A stretch of 54,181 bases of DNA from Bacillota bacterium (GCA_021769035.1 JAETTP010000011.1:1-54181); one strand, 5' to 3'. Shown: positions 39,318-48,700, numbered from the stretch's first letter. Numbers and translations: made by a program. The notes: generated by a model not told the origin, from the letters alone.

Positions 39318-40520
39318 TCACTCCGCCAGCGGCAGCCGCCGCACATAATCCTGCGCGGACCAGAACAGCAGCTCCTTACCGTCCGGGCTAACCATTCCGC
39401 CGTTGATATAATCCGGCGAGTTATGTCCGTCCAGCAGCCTATAGCGCCACCAGGTCAAATTATCCTGCCAGATAAGCTGCCGCTTCCCGGTTTGGTAATC
39501 ATATTGCCAAATTTTGTTGCCCCAAAGACTATCAAAATCAGGAGCTTGCGCAAAATAAAGCTTGCTGCCGTAAGCGTCCAACAGATTGTAATGCTCCTCC
39601 TGCGTATAAGGCAGCTGCAAGCTGTTCAACAGCTCACCGGTTTGCAAATCCACCACCTGATAAACCGCGCTTTGGCTGCCCGGCAACATCGCCTCCAGCA
39701 GCCAGCAATCGCCGGCCCGGCCCTGCACCGGCCAAAAATGCCAGTACCAGCGGTTTATATCCTGCTCCGGCAAGGGCCACTCCTCCGCCGCCTGCCAAAA
39801 CCGCGCCTCCGCCGGCCAATCGCCCTCCGGCAGCGTAATCTCCACCAGCTCGCCCAGATAGTTCAAAGCCAGCCAACGGCTGCGCCCGGCCTGCGGCCCC
39901 AGATAAGCGCCCGGCACAAAGTGGCTGACGTCCCAAGGGCTCTGCACTTCCAGCAGCGGCTGCTCCTGCCCGGTGCGGCTGTCGTAAAGGCTGAGATGGC
40001 AGGTTTGGTTGTGGCTGGCCGTGCCGTCCTCCAACCCCCGGTTGATTAAATATCGCCCCGGCCCCAGCCAATATTCCTCAAAGTAGTCATATTCCCGCAA
40101 CAAACCGCTGGGCTCCGGCCGGTCTGCGTCGTCAAACCACCGCTGCAAGGTCTGGCTGCGCTCGTCGTAAAACCAAAGCTCATTTTCCCGGCGATGAACG
40201 TCCAGCATAACCCCTTCCCGCATTGGCCGCACCTCGCAATGCAGTATATGGCCGTCTATCGGCAAGGAGCCCACCAGCTGCGGCGGCTGGCTGCCGCTTT
40301 GCAGATAAAAATCATAAACATTCTGATAACGCCCCTGCTCGTCCGGGTCCACCTGGTTTGAGGCCAGCAGCAGACAATCCGTGTTATTAACCCAAGTCAG
40401 TGCATAAACGCCGCCTCTAGGCTGCGGCAGTTGCCAAACCAGCGCGCCTTGCTCCATAAAAGCCGCATTAAACCAAACCAGAGCCAACACCAGCAGGGCC
40501 ATTGCCAAAAGCCTTTTCAT
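39318..40520 (-). CDS. Exported propeller-like protein, paralogue B
   Basis: A 400-aa protein with an N-terminal signal/anchor (MKRLLAMALLVLALVWFNAA) and a Trp/Asp/Gly-rich beta body suggesting a propeller fold (W-x-L-P/V-Y-D-x-Q-T-G patterns). It ends PDGKELLFWSAQDYVRRLPLAE, almost the same ending as the upstream lipoprotein (PDGKELLLFSWGNVVALPLAE), so the two are tandem paralogues. The ATG at 40520 is six bases after the preceding stop, with GGAG nine bases upstream. It has no lipobox, unlike its neighbour. Function unknown. Confidence 0.7.
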   Translation of the reverse strand: MKRLLAMALLVLALVWFNAAFMEQGALVWQLPQPRGGVYALTWVNNTDCLLLASNQVDPDEQGRYQNVYDFYLQSGSQPPQLVGSLPIDGHILHCEVRPMREGVMLDVHRRENELWFYDERSQTLQRWFDDADRPEPSGLLREYDYFEEYWLGPGRYLINRGLEDGTASHNQTCHLSLYDSRTGQEQPLLEVQSPWDVSHFVPGAYLGPQAGRSRWLALNYLGELVEITLPEGDWPAEARFWQAAEEWPLPEQDINRWYWHFWPVQGRAGDCWLLEAMLPGSQSAVYQVVDLQTGELLNSLQLPYTQEEHYNLLDAYGSKLYFAQAPDFDSLWGNKIWQYDYQTGKRQLIWQDNLTWWRYRLLDGHNSPDYINGGMVSPDGKELLFWSAQDYVRRLPLAE

Positions 40521-40526
40521 AAACAA

Positions 40527-41717
40527 TCACTCCGCCAGCGGCAGGGCTACCACATTGCCCCAGCTAAACAGCAAAAGCTCCTTGCCGTCCGGCCGCAGCG
40601 CGCCGCTGCCCAGGCCCCACTGGTCATACGCCTGCAAGCCGGCCGCCGCCGTACCCAAAAGCAGCTGGCGCTCGCCGCCGGCAAAATCCCAAGCAAAAAC
40701 CCGGCAAAAATCTCCCGGCTGTGCATTGTTGGCGGAAAAGTAAACATAGTAAGCGGAAAAGTAAAGCTTGCTGCCCTGCGCCGCCAGCAGGCCGCCGCCG
40801 TTTTCATCCTCAGACGGGCAGCTGCCCAACTCCTCGCCCTGCAAATCCACCACCTGATAGTAAAAGCCGTCCTCACAGCACACCTGCAAAGCCAGATAAT
40901 CCCCGTCCGCCTGGCGCACCCGCTGCATATCGTTGTAGTAAAGCCACGGCTGCGGGGCAGGCCACTGTTCCGAACAGTTCAGCCGCCGCACCTGGGTCTG
41001 GCCCGCCGACGGCAGGCTAAGCTCCAGCAAATCGCCCCAGCCGGTCAATAATAGCCAGTTTTCGTGCTCCTCGTCCGGCGGCAGGCAGCGAACCACCTCG
41101 CCGGAAAGCTCGGTCAGCATCTGTTCTGTGCCCACCGTTTCGTTATATAAGCTAATTTGCGTGGCAACCCGCTGCGGCTCCTTGGGGTCAACCTGCAAGC
41201 GCAGCAGCAAATATTGCCCCTCCGCCAGCCAAAACGCCTGGTCCTCCGGCGTTAAATTCAGCTGAGCCGGCATAGCCGCCTCCTGCACGCCGCCGCTGGC
41301 CGCGTCGTAAAGCAAAAACCGGTGCTGTGTTTGGTTGCTCAGCACGCAAACGCCCGGCCGCGCCAAAAAGTAAGCCTGTAAATAATCGGTGTAGGCAAAA
41401 AATTCCCGCTCCGGCCAAATGCAAAGCTGCTGCACACTGTCTGCGCTCAGCTCCGCCCCTGCGCCAGCAGTCAGGCGGAAAAGCAAGCCCTGCCGACCCT
41501 CCGGCAAGGCATAATCGCCGTAAAGCAGGCAATCGCCGCCCGGCAGAAAATAGGCGCTGTTCAAGGACAGAGCCTGTTCGGGCAGCTCCAGCGCCTCGGC
41601 CAGAGGCAAAACCTGCAACTCCGCCGGCTCCTGGCTCGTCTGCGGCTCCGCCGCCTTTTGGCAGCCGGCCAGCGTCAGGGCTAAAAGCAAAGCCAGCCAC
41701 AGTAAAAACTTTTTCAT
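40527..41717 (-). CDS. Lipoprotein, propeller-like, paralogue A
   Basis: A 396-aa lipoprotein (lipobox LTLAGC, Cys about 19) with a beta-rich body containing segments such as FLLYDAASGGV and YYQVVDLQGEELG. The C-terminal 25 residues and several internal strands match the downstream paralogue (YQVVDLQTGELL there). The start at 41717 follows AAAGGGTGA. First gene of the pair. Cell-surface location is clear from the lipobox; function is unknown. A role as a surface binding or sensor protein is only a guess. Confidence 0.72.
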   Translation of the reverse strand: MKKFLLWLALLLALTLAGCQKAAEPQTSQEPAELQVLPLAEALELPEQALSLNSAYFLPGGDCLLYGDYALPEGRQGLLFRLTAGAGAELSADSVQQLCIWPEREFFAYTDYLQAYFLARPGVCVLSNQTQHRFLLYDAASGGVQEAAMPAQLNLTPEDQAFWLAEGQYLLLRLQVDPKEPQRVATQISLYNETVGTEQMLTELSGEVVRCLPPDEEHENWLLLTGWGDLLELSLPSAGQTQVRRLNCSEQWPAPQPWLYYNDMQRVRQADGDYLALQVCCEDGFYYQVVDLQGEELGSCPSEDENGGGLLAAQGSKLYFSAYYVYFSANNAQPGDFCRVFAWDFAGGERQLLLGTAAAGLQAYDQWGLGSGALRPDGKELLLFSWGNVVALPLAE

Positions 41718-41848
41718 CACACTATCACCCTTTCAGTATATATTTGCCTATAGTTTAGCAGATTTAGACACAAAAAGCAACCGCCCAAAACAAAATAGGC
41801 GGTTGCGCTCATTTTTTTAGCCAAATTATTCCATTTATAGACAAACCA

Positions 41849-41857
41849 TGCTATAAT
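41849..41857 (+). promoter_or_regulatory. Extended -10 promoter of the TA3 small peptide
   Basis: TGC-TATAAT, with TTCCAT as a weak -35 at 17 bp. It lies 40 bases before the ATG of the 29-aa ORF. Confidence 0.55.
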
Positions 41858-41897
41858 ATAAACAATCTATCGCCTCCGGCAGAAAGGAGGTGTTAAA

Positions 41898-41987
41898 ATG
41901 ACCGTACTTTGTTCGATTGCCACTGCTATACTGGGCAATGTAGTTTCCTACTACATTATCAAATGGTTGGATAGTATGATGCGATAG
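41898..41987 (+). CDS. 29-aa membrane peptide, candidate type I toxin (TA3)
   Basis: Excellent Shine-Dalgarno (AAAGGAGGTG) eight bases before the ATG. The peptide begins MTVLCSIATAILGNVVSYYI and continues with IKWLDSMMR: one membrane helix followed by the K-W-L-D motif common to tiny Bacillota proteins that I have seen as unannotated ORFs. The convergent RNA at 42028-42098 begins with sequence complementary to codons 2-6, separated only by a three-base bulge. Shared terminator at 42028-42058. Antisense control of translation is a strong inference; toxicity is a weaker one. Confidence 0.7.
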   Translation: MTVLCSIATAILGNVVSYYIIKWLDSMMR

Positions 41988-42027
41988 ACAGCCTAGGCCT
42001 AAGCTGTGCCTACATACAAACAGAATA

Positions 42028-42058
42028 AAAAAGCCCCCGCTGACACCGGGGGCTTTTT
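42028..42058. terminator. Shared bidirectional terminator, locus TA3
   Basis: AAAAAGCCCCCG (42028-42039) pairs perfectly with CGGGGGCTTTTT (42047-42058). It serves both convergent transcripts. Confidence 0.85.
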
Positions 42059-42098
42059 GCTGTGCATTTTGTGCTAAAATAACCGTACTATTTTGTTC
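42028..42098 (-). ncRNA. Candidate antitoxin RNA of locus TA3
   Basis: A predicted RNA of about 70 nt starting near 42098 and ending at the shared terminator. Its 5' end reads GAACAAAATAGTACGGT. The small mRNA has ACCGTACTTTGTTC at 41901-41914, right after the start codon, so 14 bases can pair with one three-base bulge. The DNA shows this as direct repeats 41901-41914 and 42082-42098. Confidence 0.7.
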
Positions 42099-42104
42099 AC
42101 AATC

Positions 42105-42133
42105 ATTATAGCATTCCACTCCGCCTTTGTCAA
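42105..42133 (-). promoter_or_regulatory. Consensus promoter of the TA3 convergent RNA
   Basis: Minus strand TTGACA (42133-42128), 17 bp, TGC-TATAAT (42110-42105): perfect -35, perfect -10 and extended element. Confidence 0.8.
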
Positions 42134-42160
42134 TAGATTTTGACTAAAATAAGCCGCAGC

Positions 42161-42961
42161 TTAATCCCACCAGAAGTACCAAACCGTGGAAAGGCTGAGC
42201 GTTTCCGCCAGAGAACCGACGGTGAAGCCCTCCGCCGATTGGTCAATAGTATCCGGCGCAAAGCAGTACAGCTCCACAGCCAGCGGGCGGGCCGCCTTGG
42301 CGGTGGCTGCGGCCGGTTTGGGCAGAATATACTCCAGCGTGTCCATCGTTATCATCGCCGGAGCCGCGTTGTAAAGCTCAAACCAGCGTTTGGCCGCCGC
42401 CATATGCTGCTCGGTGCTGGGGCAATCGTTCCAGCCGCCAAAGGGAACCCAAGCAAAAACCTCCCAGGGGTTGACGGTGGGAATTTCCGCCAACAGCAGC
42501 GGCAGCGTGTCCTGGGTGCGGAAATTCAAGCAACCAATAAAGCGGTCGTTAGCCTCGCCGTCGGACAAACCGTCGCCGGCAATTTCTTCCCAGCTCCAGC
42601 CGTCCTCCTCCAGACAGGCCTGCCAATCGGCCTGCATTGCCTGCAAAACAGCCGCCCCGTCCGGTAAGGGCTGGGCTAAAGTTTTCTGCCGCTCAGCCGC
42701 CACAGCTGCCGGGTCAAAGTTCGGATAATCCTTGTAATCCGGCAAGGTGTTGTAAAGGCAGGCTTCCAGCAGATTTTCCTCCAGCGTCAGCAGAACCGGC
42801 GTAAAGCCCTCCTTTTGGCCGCGCTCCCTGGCCGCCTGATAAGCCTGCCAAACCAGCTCAGTGCTGGCCATTGGCGGCAAATATTGGCACGGGCAATTCA
42901 AAAACCGCTGCAAGGTTTGGGCCATTTCCGGCCAGTCTTTTTCTTCTATTATATTAGTCAT
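42161..42961 (-). CDS. DUF4253-domain protein (immunity-like)
   Basis: A 266-aa cytosolic protein. The C-terminal 110 residues match DUF4253: PWEVFAWVPFGGWNDCPST, then AAKRWFELYNAAPAMITMDTLEYILPKP. The N-terminal part is helical and unassigned. DUF4253 appears among immunity-like families near polymorphic toxins. The start at 42961 is set by GGGAGG. It lies 19 bases after a DUF2262-like gene and a TPR-SUFU gene on the same strand, both also immunity-associated families, with no toxin gene in sight. Confidence 0.75.
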   Translation of the reverse strand: MTNIIEEKDWPEMAQTLQRFLNCPCQYLPPMASTELVWQAYQAARERGQKEGFTPVLLTLEENLLEACLYNTLPDYKDYPNFDPAAVAAERQKTLAQPLPDGAAVLQAMQADWQACLEEDGWSWEEIAGDGLSDGEANDRFIGCLNFRTQDTLPLLLAEIPTVNPWEVFAWVPFGGWNDCPSTEQHMAAAKRWFELYNAAPAMITMDTLEYILPKPAAATAKAARPLAVELYCFAPDTIDQSAEGFTVGSLAETLSLSTVWYFWWD

Positions 42962-42980
42962 TTTGTCAGCCTCCCAAAAT

Positions 42981-43556
42981 TTAGCCGGCAATATAAGCAT
43001 CGGTAATATTACCACCGTCGGCAGCGTCGGCAGTGATATTGCCCTCCACCAAAATCACGTGACCCCAAAACAGGTCGTCATCGTCATAGTAGGCGGTGAA
43101 ATCACCGTCCGGGCTCATATTAAATTCGCTGATTGAGATACGCCGGGCAAAATCCGCCTTGGTCAGCGGCTGATACTCCTGCCCCTCCTCCACCGCGTCC
43201 CGCTGCCAATCGTTGGCGTTTTCAGTCAGCTCGGCGGCGGCATAGGCGCGGAATTCAGCGTCCCATTGTGGCAGAACGTCGTAAAGCTGTTTGAAATTGG
43301 CCAAGGCGGCGTGAGCGGTTTCCAGGTTATCAACGTCACATTCCAGGGAAACGCTGCATTCCTGGCCCAGCCAGTCCAGGCTGGCGTTGAACCAATCAAA
43401 CTGCCGTTCCAACTCAAAGGTTACGCCGGGAAAAGCCGCGTCCGTCAGCGTCACCGGGGTGAGGTAGGCTTGGCGAACAGGCTCCAGCTGCGGCTCCGTG
43501 GTCAGCGTTTCCAGCACCTCCAGCAGCCTAAAAAAGCTGGCCCGCCGCCGGGTCAA
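42981..43556 (-). CDS. DUF2262-like protein, N-terminus probably frameshifted
   Basis: The 191-residue frame ends with the DUF2262 pattern FTAYYDDDDLFWGHVILVEG then DAYIAG. No Shine-Dalgarno precedes the TTG at 43556. In the frame one base away, the upstream codons read SAGLLTWLDPAAGQLF, which would join smoothly to RLLEVLETL if the T6 run at about 43529-43534 had five T. So this is a frameshifted gene, a homopolymer error, or slippage at the run. No ATG lies in that upstream frame either; an ATGA overlaps the preceding stop in a third frame. The function is unknown; the family is immunity-associated. Confidence 0.6.
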   Translation of the reverse strand: MTRRRASFFRLLEVLETLTTEPQLEPVRQAYLTPVTLTDAAFPGVTFELERQFDWFNASLDWLGQECSVSLECDVDNLETAHAALANFKQLYDVLPQWDAEFRAYAAAELTENANDWQRDAVEEGQEYQPLTKADFARRISISEFNMSPDGDFTAYYDDDDLFWGHVILVEGNITADAADGGNITDAYIAG

Positions 43557-43602
43557 GCCAGGTCAGCAGCCCGGCCGAGTGCTGCTCCTTGTCGCTTTAT
43601 GT

Positions 43603-45252
43603 TCATTCCCCGTCCTCCGGCTGGCCTTCCGCATCCTCAGCCTGCCAGCGAGCAAACTGACGGTCGATTATCTCCGCCATCGCCTGGTAGTAATCCTCAT
43701 TCCAGGGCACAAACAGGTAGGCCTCGTCCTGAAACTCCTCGCTGTTGTAGCGCTCCTCGCCGAAAAACTCGCGGGCGTGCTTGTCGACGTCGCAGGGATA
43801 GTAATGGCTACGGTCATACCCCTCGGAGCCGTAATACCACTCGGCAAAGGCCGCGCCGTCGCCGTTGAAGTAATTCCGCAGCAGGCTGCCGTTCAAGTCG
43901 GTGTTATTGCGCAGCAGCCAGCGCAAATCCGGCTGCTCGTCCGGGCGGCCCTGGTTGGCCAGCACGCCGCTTACGAACTTGCGATATTTCCGCTTAAAGA
44001 TGTCGCTCATCAGGTCGTGCTCAATACACCAGCGCAGATAGATAGCCAGATGATTGTAGGCGCAGATTTCCCGCACCGGCAGCTTTTTATCCCGGATAGA
44101 GTCCAGATGCGGCAGGGCGCAGTCCATCACCAGCGGGCCGTAGCTGTAAAGCAGATCCTCGTCCGGGTCAGTCCCCGGCGACTCGTGCAGCAGATTGGCC
44201 CGTTTAATATCCACCACATATTCCACATTGGCCGCATTGAACATATCCAGCAGCGGCTCCGCCCCATTGCTGCATTTAAACTCGATTTCCTCCTCGTAAA
44301 GCGGGGTCAGCTGGTAAAAATTAACGTCGTCGCCGTCAGGCAAAGTGCACCAAGCCGCGCCGTCCGCACAGCCCAACGGCCCGGTCAGCATCGCCCCGCA
44401 AAATTTGGTGTTATCAGCATAGGTTTCGCCGGCGTTCAGGCCGATAGTGTGGCCCCAGCCCAGCCAGGTATCGTTGGTGATAGGCAGCCGGGCGGAGCTT
44501 TTCAGCAGCCGGATTGGCCAATACCAATTTTCGTCCTGCATAGATTCCCGGTCCAGCCGCCATTCCGCCGGCAGGGCAATCAGCAGCTCGGCCCGCTCCA
44601 ACTTTTTATCCGCCAGCTCCGGCGGCACGTTCATTCGGTGCGCGCCCATACCCAGCGTCACCAGGGTGTAATAGGGCCGCTCGCGGGTGGGCGGCACCAG
44701 GCAGACGTCCACGTGAATGTCCGGCGAGGTCAACTCGTGAAAAACTTTCAAATACTCGCCAAAATATTCGTTGATGTGCTCCTCCACCACGTCCCATTCG
44801 GCTTGCGTGTAAACCTCCGGCGCGTCTTCGGCCTTTCTGCTGAGAATACGCCGGCAGTTATCAATAAAATCATCAACGTCCTCCTGGTTCGGGTCCAACT
44901 CACGAGAGCGTTCAAAGCAATCCAGCGCCTCCATTTCCCGATCCAGAAAGTACAGCGCATAGCCCAAGCGAAAATGCCAAAGCGCCTCGTCCCGGCATTG
45001 CTCCGCCACCGATTGCAGCAGCTCCACGGCCTTTTCCAGCTGGGCCTGGTCAATATCCGCGCTGTCCCGTTTAGCCATACCGTCGCCCACCACCGCCAGA
45101 TTGTTGTAGGCGCGGGCCTGCTGACAAATCAGCTGCGGGGTGCGCTCGGCCGGGGCCAGCGCGTCCACCGCCTCAATAATTTTAGAAAATTCGTTATCAC
45201 TATGCCATTGTTCAATTTGTTTAAGTAGGGCTTGCAGTTTTTCTTGTTCCAT
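43603..45252 (-). CDS. TPR and SUFU-domain protein (immunity-like)
   Basis: A 549-aa cytosolic protein. Residues 1-140 form TPR-like helices (LWHFRLGYALYFLDREMEAL then CFERSRELDPNQ). About 170-360 match the suppressor-of-fused domain: DVCLVPPTRERPYYTLVTLG, GAHRMNVPPELADKKLERAE and LLIALPAEWRL. About 370-549 contain YNHLAIYLRWCIEHDLM and resemble a further immunity-type domain I cannot name. SUFU proteins act as immunity or chaperone factors in bacterial toxin systems. Start at 45252 set by AAAGGAG. Same strand and close spacing with the DUF2262 and DUF4253 genes indicate an operon. Confidence 0.78.
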   Translation of the reverse strand: MEQEKLQALLKQIEQWHSDNEFSKIIEAVDALAPAERTPQLICQQARAYNNLAVVGDGMAKRDSADIDQAQLEKAVELLQSVAEQCRDEALWHFRLGYALYFLDREMEALDCFERSRELDPNQEDVDDFIDNCRRILSRKAEDAPEVYTQAEWDVVEEHINEYFGEYLKVFHELTSPDIHVDVCLVPPTRERPYYTLVTLGMGAHRMNVPPELADKKLERAELLIALPAEWRLDRESMQDENWYWPIRLLKSSARLPITNDTWLGWGHTIGLNAGETYADNTKFCGAMLTGPLGCADGAAWCTLPDGDDVNFYQLTPLYEEEIEFKCSNGAEPLLDMFNAANVEYVVDIKRANLLHESPGTDPDEDLLYSYGPLVMDCALPHLDSIRDKKLPVREICAYNHLAIYLRWCIEHDLMSDIFKRKYRKFVSGVLANQGRPDEQPDLRWLLRNNTDLNGSLLRNYFNGDGAAFAEWYYGSEGYDRSHYYPCDVDKHAREFFGEERYNSEEFQDEAYLFVPWNEDYYQAMAEIIDRQFARWQAEDAEGQPEDGE

Positions 45253-45327
45253 AGCGCTGCTCCTTTTTATCATAAAAAATAGGTTGTAAACTCGTCAATT
45301 CCTTGTCCCAGCCGCTTCGCGCAGCTT

Positions 45328-45471
45328 TCAGATAGTCCGCTTAAATATATCCTGCAAGCTGATTGTCAAATCGTCATAAAGGTTGGTTGCCGGCCTGGGC
45401 GATAGCAGCACCAAGCGGCCGTTCAGCATTTCCTCCCAAACTTCCTCCCGGTAAGCTAAATTGGTGTTCAT
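45328..45471 (-). pseudogene. Uma2 family (DUF820) N-terminal remnant
   Basis: A 47-codon frame from ATG 45471 with GGAGA upstream reads MNTNLAYREEVWEEMLNGRL then VLLSPRPATN, the typical start of Uma2 PD-(D/E)XK-like proteins, which are normally about 180 aa. It stops after DIFKRTI, where the family would continue with the helix leading to the catalytic core. The following 55 bases up to the SUFU gene promoter region hold no continuation. It is a truncated copy in the gap 45253-45720. Confidence 0.6.
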
Positions 45472-45593
45472 AAAAGGCTCTCCTTTCAGATGCTATTCTA
45501 CTCATACCTATATTATATAGGATATATTCCGCAACGTCAAGGGGCTGGCAAACGGCAAATTAAAGGCGGAAAGCGCACTGCTGCTTCGCAATT

Positions 45594-45630
45594 AAAAAAT
45601 GTCTGCCAGCAAAAATGACAGACATTTTTT
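45594..45630. terminator. Bidirectional terminator of the giant SLH gene
   Basis: AAAAAATGTCTGCCA (45594-45608) pairs with TGACAGACATTTTTT (45616-45630) with one G-U pair and a 7-base loop. It lies about 90 bases beyond the giant gene's stop. Confidence 0.85.
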
Positions 45631-45720
45631 CACAAACCAACATTCAAAGCCAACATCACAAAATCATCGGCTTATCACGCAATCCCGGCTGGCATTTTGC
45701 AGCTGCGCCGGCTTGAAAAG

Positions 45721-48700
45721 TTACAACCCAAATATATCCGTGTAGCGCATAATGATAGTTGCCACCTGGGCGCGGGTTGCACTGCCCTGAGGGGTCAGCA
45801 AGTCAGCTTCAACGCCATTAATCAGGCCCACGCCCACGGCCCAGGACATCGCGTCAAACGCCCAGCTGTTGATTTGATCCGCATCCGTGTAGCTATATAA
45901 GTTCGCCGACGTATCCTCCGTCAGCTTGCCTTTAAATTCGGTGTAGCGGTACATAATGGTCGCCAGCTGCTCGCGCGTAATGCTGCTGTTCAGATCGCTG
46001 CCATCGGACAAGCCGTTGGCCACCGCCCAAGCGGCGCCTTTCTCATACCAAGTGGCTCCCCCCTCGGTTTCCACGCCCTCATAGCGCGCCAGCAGCGTAA
46101 CCAGCATTGCGCGGGTCATGCTGGAATCGGGGGAGAAAGTATCGGGCGCAGTGCCAACCAGCAGCTCACGCGCGGAAATGAAAGCGATTGCCTCAGCGGC
46201 CCAATGCCCCTGCGTATCCGCAAAGGATTTGTTGTTAATCAGGAAGCGAATAACTTCGCCGTCGTTCATCCTAAGCATAATGCCGTCTTCGGTCTGAACC
46301 GTGTTTTTAACGACCACCGGCGTCCCGTCGGACTTAATTTCAACCGCCACAACGGTAATGCCCGTGTTTTCCACCGGAATACGCACTTTCACGCCATCCA
46401 CGCCAAAGGTGTTCACAACCATGGCAGGGGCCTTGTCAATATCCTCGTGAGCCCAAATTCCCACCACGGGCAGAAGCACCGCGTCGCCATCGCCCGTGGC
46501 CTTGCCGGCAACTTCAGCAGGCACGTCAACCACGGCTATAGTCTTGCCCGCAGCGTCCGTTTCAACCGTGCCGTTGCAGTTGTTAATAAAATGCAAGCGG
46601 TAAACCAGGCCGCCGTCAGGCCGCTTTTCGGTTATCACATAATTGCCTTTGCTGTCTATGGCGGTGGTTACCTCGGTGCCGTCCGCCCTGGTTTCAACCG
46701 TGGTCTGGACGTCGTCCTGGAGGCCTGGGCCAGCAGTAGCAGTTCCTCCACCGGCAGCAGCCCCGCCGCCGGCAGCTCCGCCGCCACCGCCTCCTCCGCC
46801 ACCGCCGCCGCCACCGCTGCCTTTCACGGTGAGGGTGACTTTTACGGTCAGCCGCTCATAGTTGTCCGACGTAAGGTAAATCTCAAAAGTTCCCATTGAG
46901 GAAACATTCTTTGTTCTCAGCGTGAAACGATCAGCGCCGGCCAGGGCTGGGTCTTCTTCAGCAATAAAACTATCAACCAGGCAAAAATACTCCTTGAGCT
47001 TAGCGCCCTGAGCTATGCCGTCCGGCTGTTTCAACTCTTTCAGCCAATCTTCTAAATAGATCACTTTTGCACTATTAACCTGCATGCCAATGTTCGCACT
47101 GATTTCAATATCCTCAGCGCTCTTTTTGATGATTAGCTCCCCCGCCGCGATGGCCTTAGCGCCTTCCGCCGCTGCAAAAGTGTCAGTTTCCTTAAAGGAA
47201 ACAATCACCTTGTAAACGCCCGCATTGACTGGTTTTCCGTTGATAGTAACATAGGTTCCGTCCTCATTCCGGTCATATAAGCCCTCGGCATTTTGCCTGG
47301 CATAGGTTACCGTGGGCTCGCCCAAACCTGGGGCTATTATTGCAACGGTGGCCTCGTGGGGATTGCCGTCGTAAACGACAGGTTCAGGAAGCATCACCGT
47401 AAAATCAGTTCCCAGCGCAGGACGGGGATATTTGGTGATTTCAGCCCGATCAAAGGTGTAGGTGTAGGATCCGTCCCCATTGGAAACCAGCTTATTTTGA
47501 AGATCGTAATTGCTAACTCCGCCCTGCAACCTAATGCCCGCCAGAGTGACAGTTATATTCTCGCCGATTTCGTCGTCGCCGCCGCTGACCGTCACGTTAG
47601 CCATAGAAAGGCTGAGATCATTGTTGCACACGCCGATTAGCCGCAGCTCACCTGTCAGATTCCAGGAGCCGCCGTTAAGCGCCTTGCTAACCACAAGCTC
47701 GCTGTCGTCAATGCTCAGCTTTTTGGCTTCGATTATGCCGTCTTTGCCCTCAATATTCTCAACGGTGTAATTGTCCGCGTCCTTGCCGGTCAGGTATATT
47801 TCGATTGTATATGGCTTGGCCGTACCAACGTTTCCGTCAGCAAAGTAACAAACGGCTTTGTAGTCCAAATCGTCATTGTCAACCTTGCCCACAATTTCGC
47901 CCCTTATGAGCTTGGCCTCGGTGGTGCCGTTGTACTCTCTCTTTTCCGGTGTAAGGCCGGAGATAGTAATTTTCTTGGGCTCAATTTTGAATATCCCGGA
48001 AGCCCATCTGCCGCTATATTCAGTGCTTTCCAGCGTGGCAATCACCCGGTAATCGCCCGCCTTGGTGGGCTTTTGCGTGCTGTTGTAATCTGTTCCGTTT
48101 AAGCCCACATAGGTTAAAATGAGCTTTTCCTGGCCAGGATTGCTAATCATCGGCTCTCCCAGCGTGTCGCCATAGGTGATATTATTAGGCGCGTCAACCT
48201 GAACCGTATTGGGATATGCCTGTTTGTTAGTGATGATCAATGTGAATATGGGGCTCTCCTTGAGGGTTGCCCAAGCGGGAACAGCGGCGTTGTTATAAAC
48301 AGGCGTAAGCTCAACAAAAACCTCCGGCCTTGCCGCATTAACCTCAGCAGCCTTACTCTTGAGGTCAGACAGCGTCAGCGTCTTGCCGTCCATCTCCCAG
48401 CCTGTGATTTGGTACACAGCGGTGTTGCCAGCGGCCGCCGGCTCATCGGCCAGCAGCATATAGGGATTGGCCGGGGAGGCCCCAACAGGCAGATAGGCGA
48501 ATTTCCGATTCTTGACCGTGCCGTCCTGAATGTCGTCTGCGGGCACCTTATTGGGCATATAGGTGACATTGGCAACCGTGGGCAACCCCAAATCGCTAAG
48601 TGCCCCCAGCGCTTCAATATCCGGCTTCGTCTTGGTGACCGATTCCGGCGTTAGGGTTTGGTGAGCGTCGACGGTGAGCAGCCGGATATACGCCTTGGGC

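Noticed and set aside
41835-42119. 94-codon minus-strand frame across TA3
   Set aside because: It runs through the terminator and the antisense RNA, has no Shine-Dalgarno and reads as random sequence.
43498-45228. 576-codon plus-strand frame opposite the SUFU gene
   Set aside because: The minus strand shows TPR and SUFU domains with a Shine-Dalgarno. The plus frame has none and no recognisable domain.
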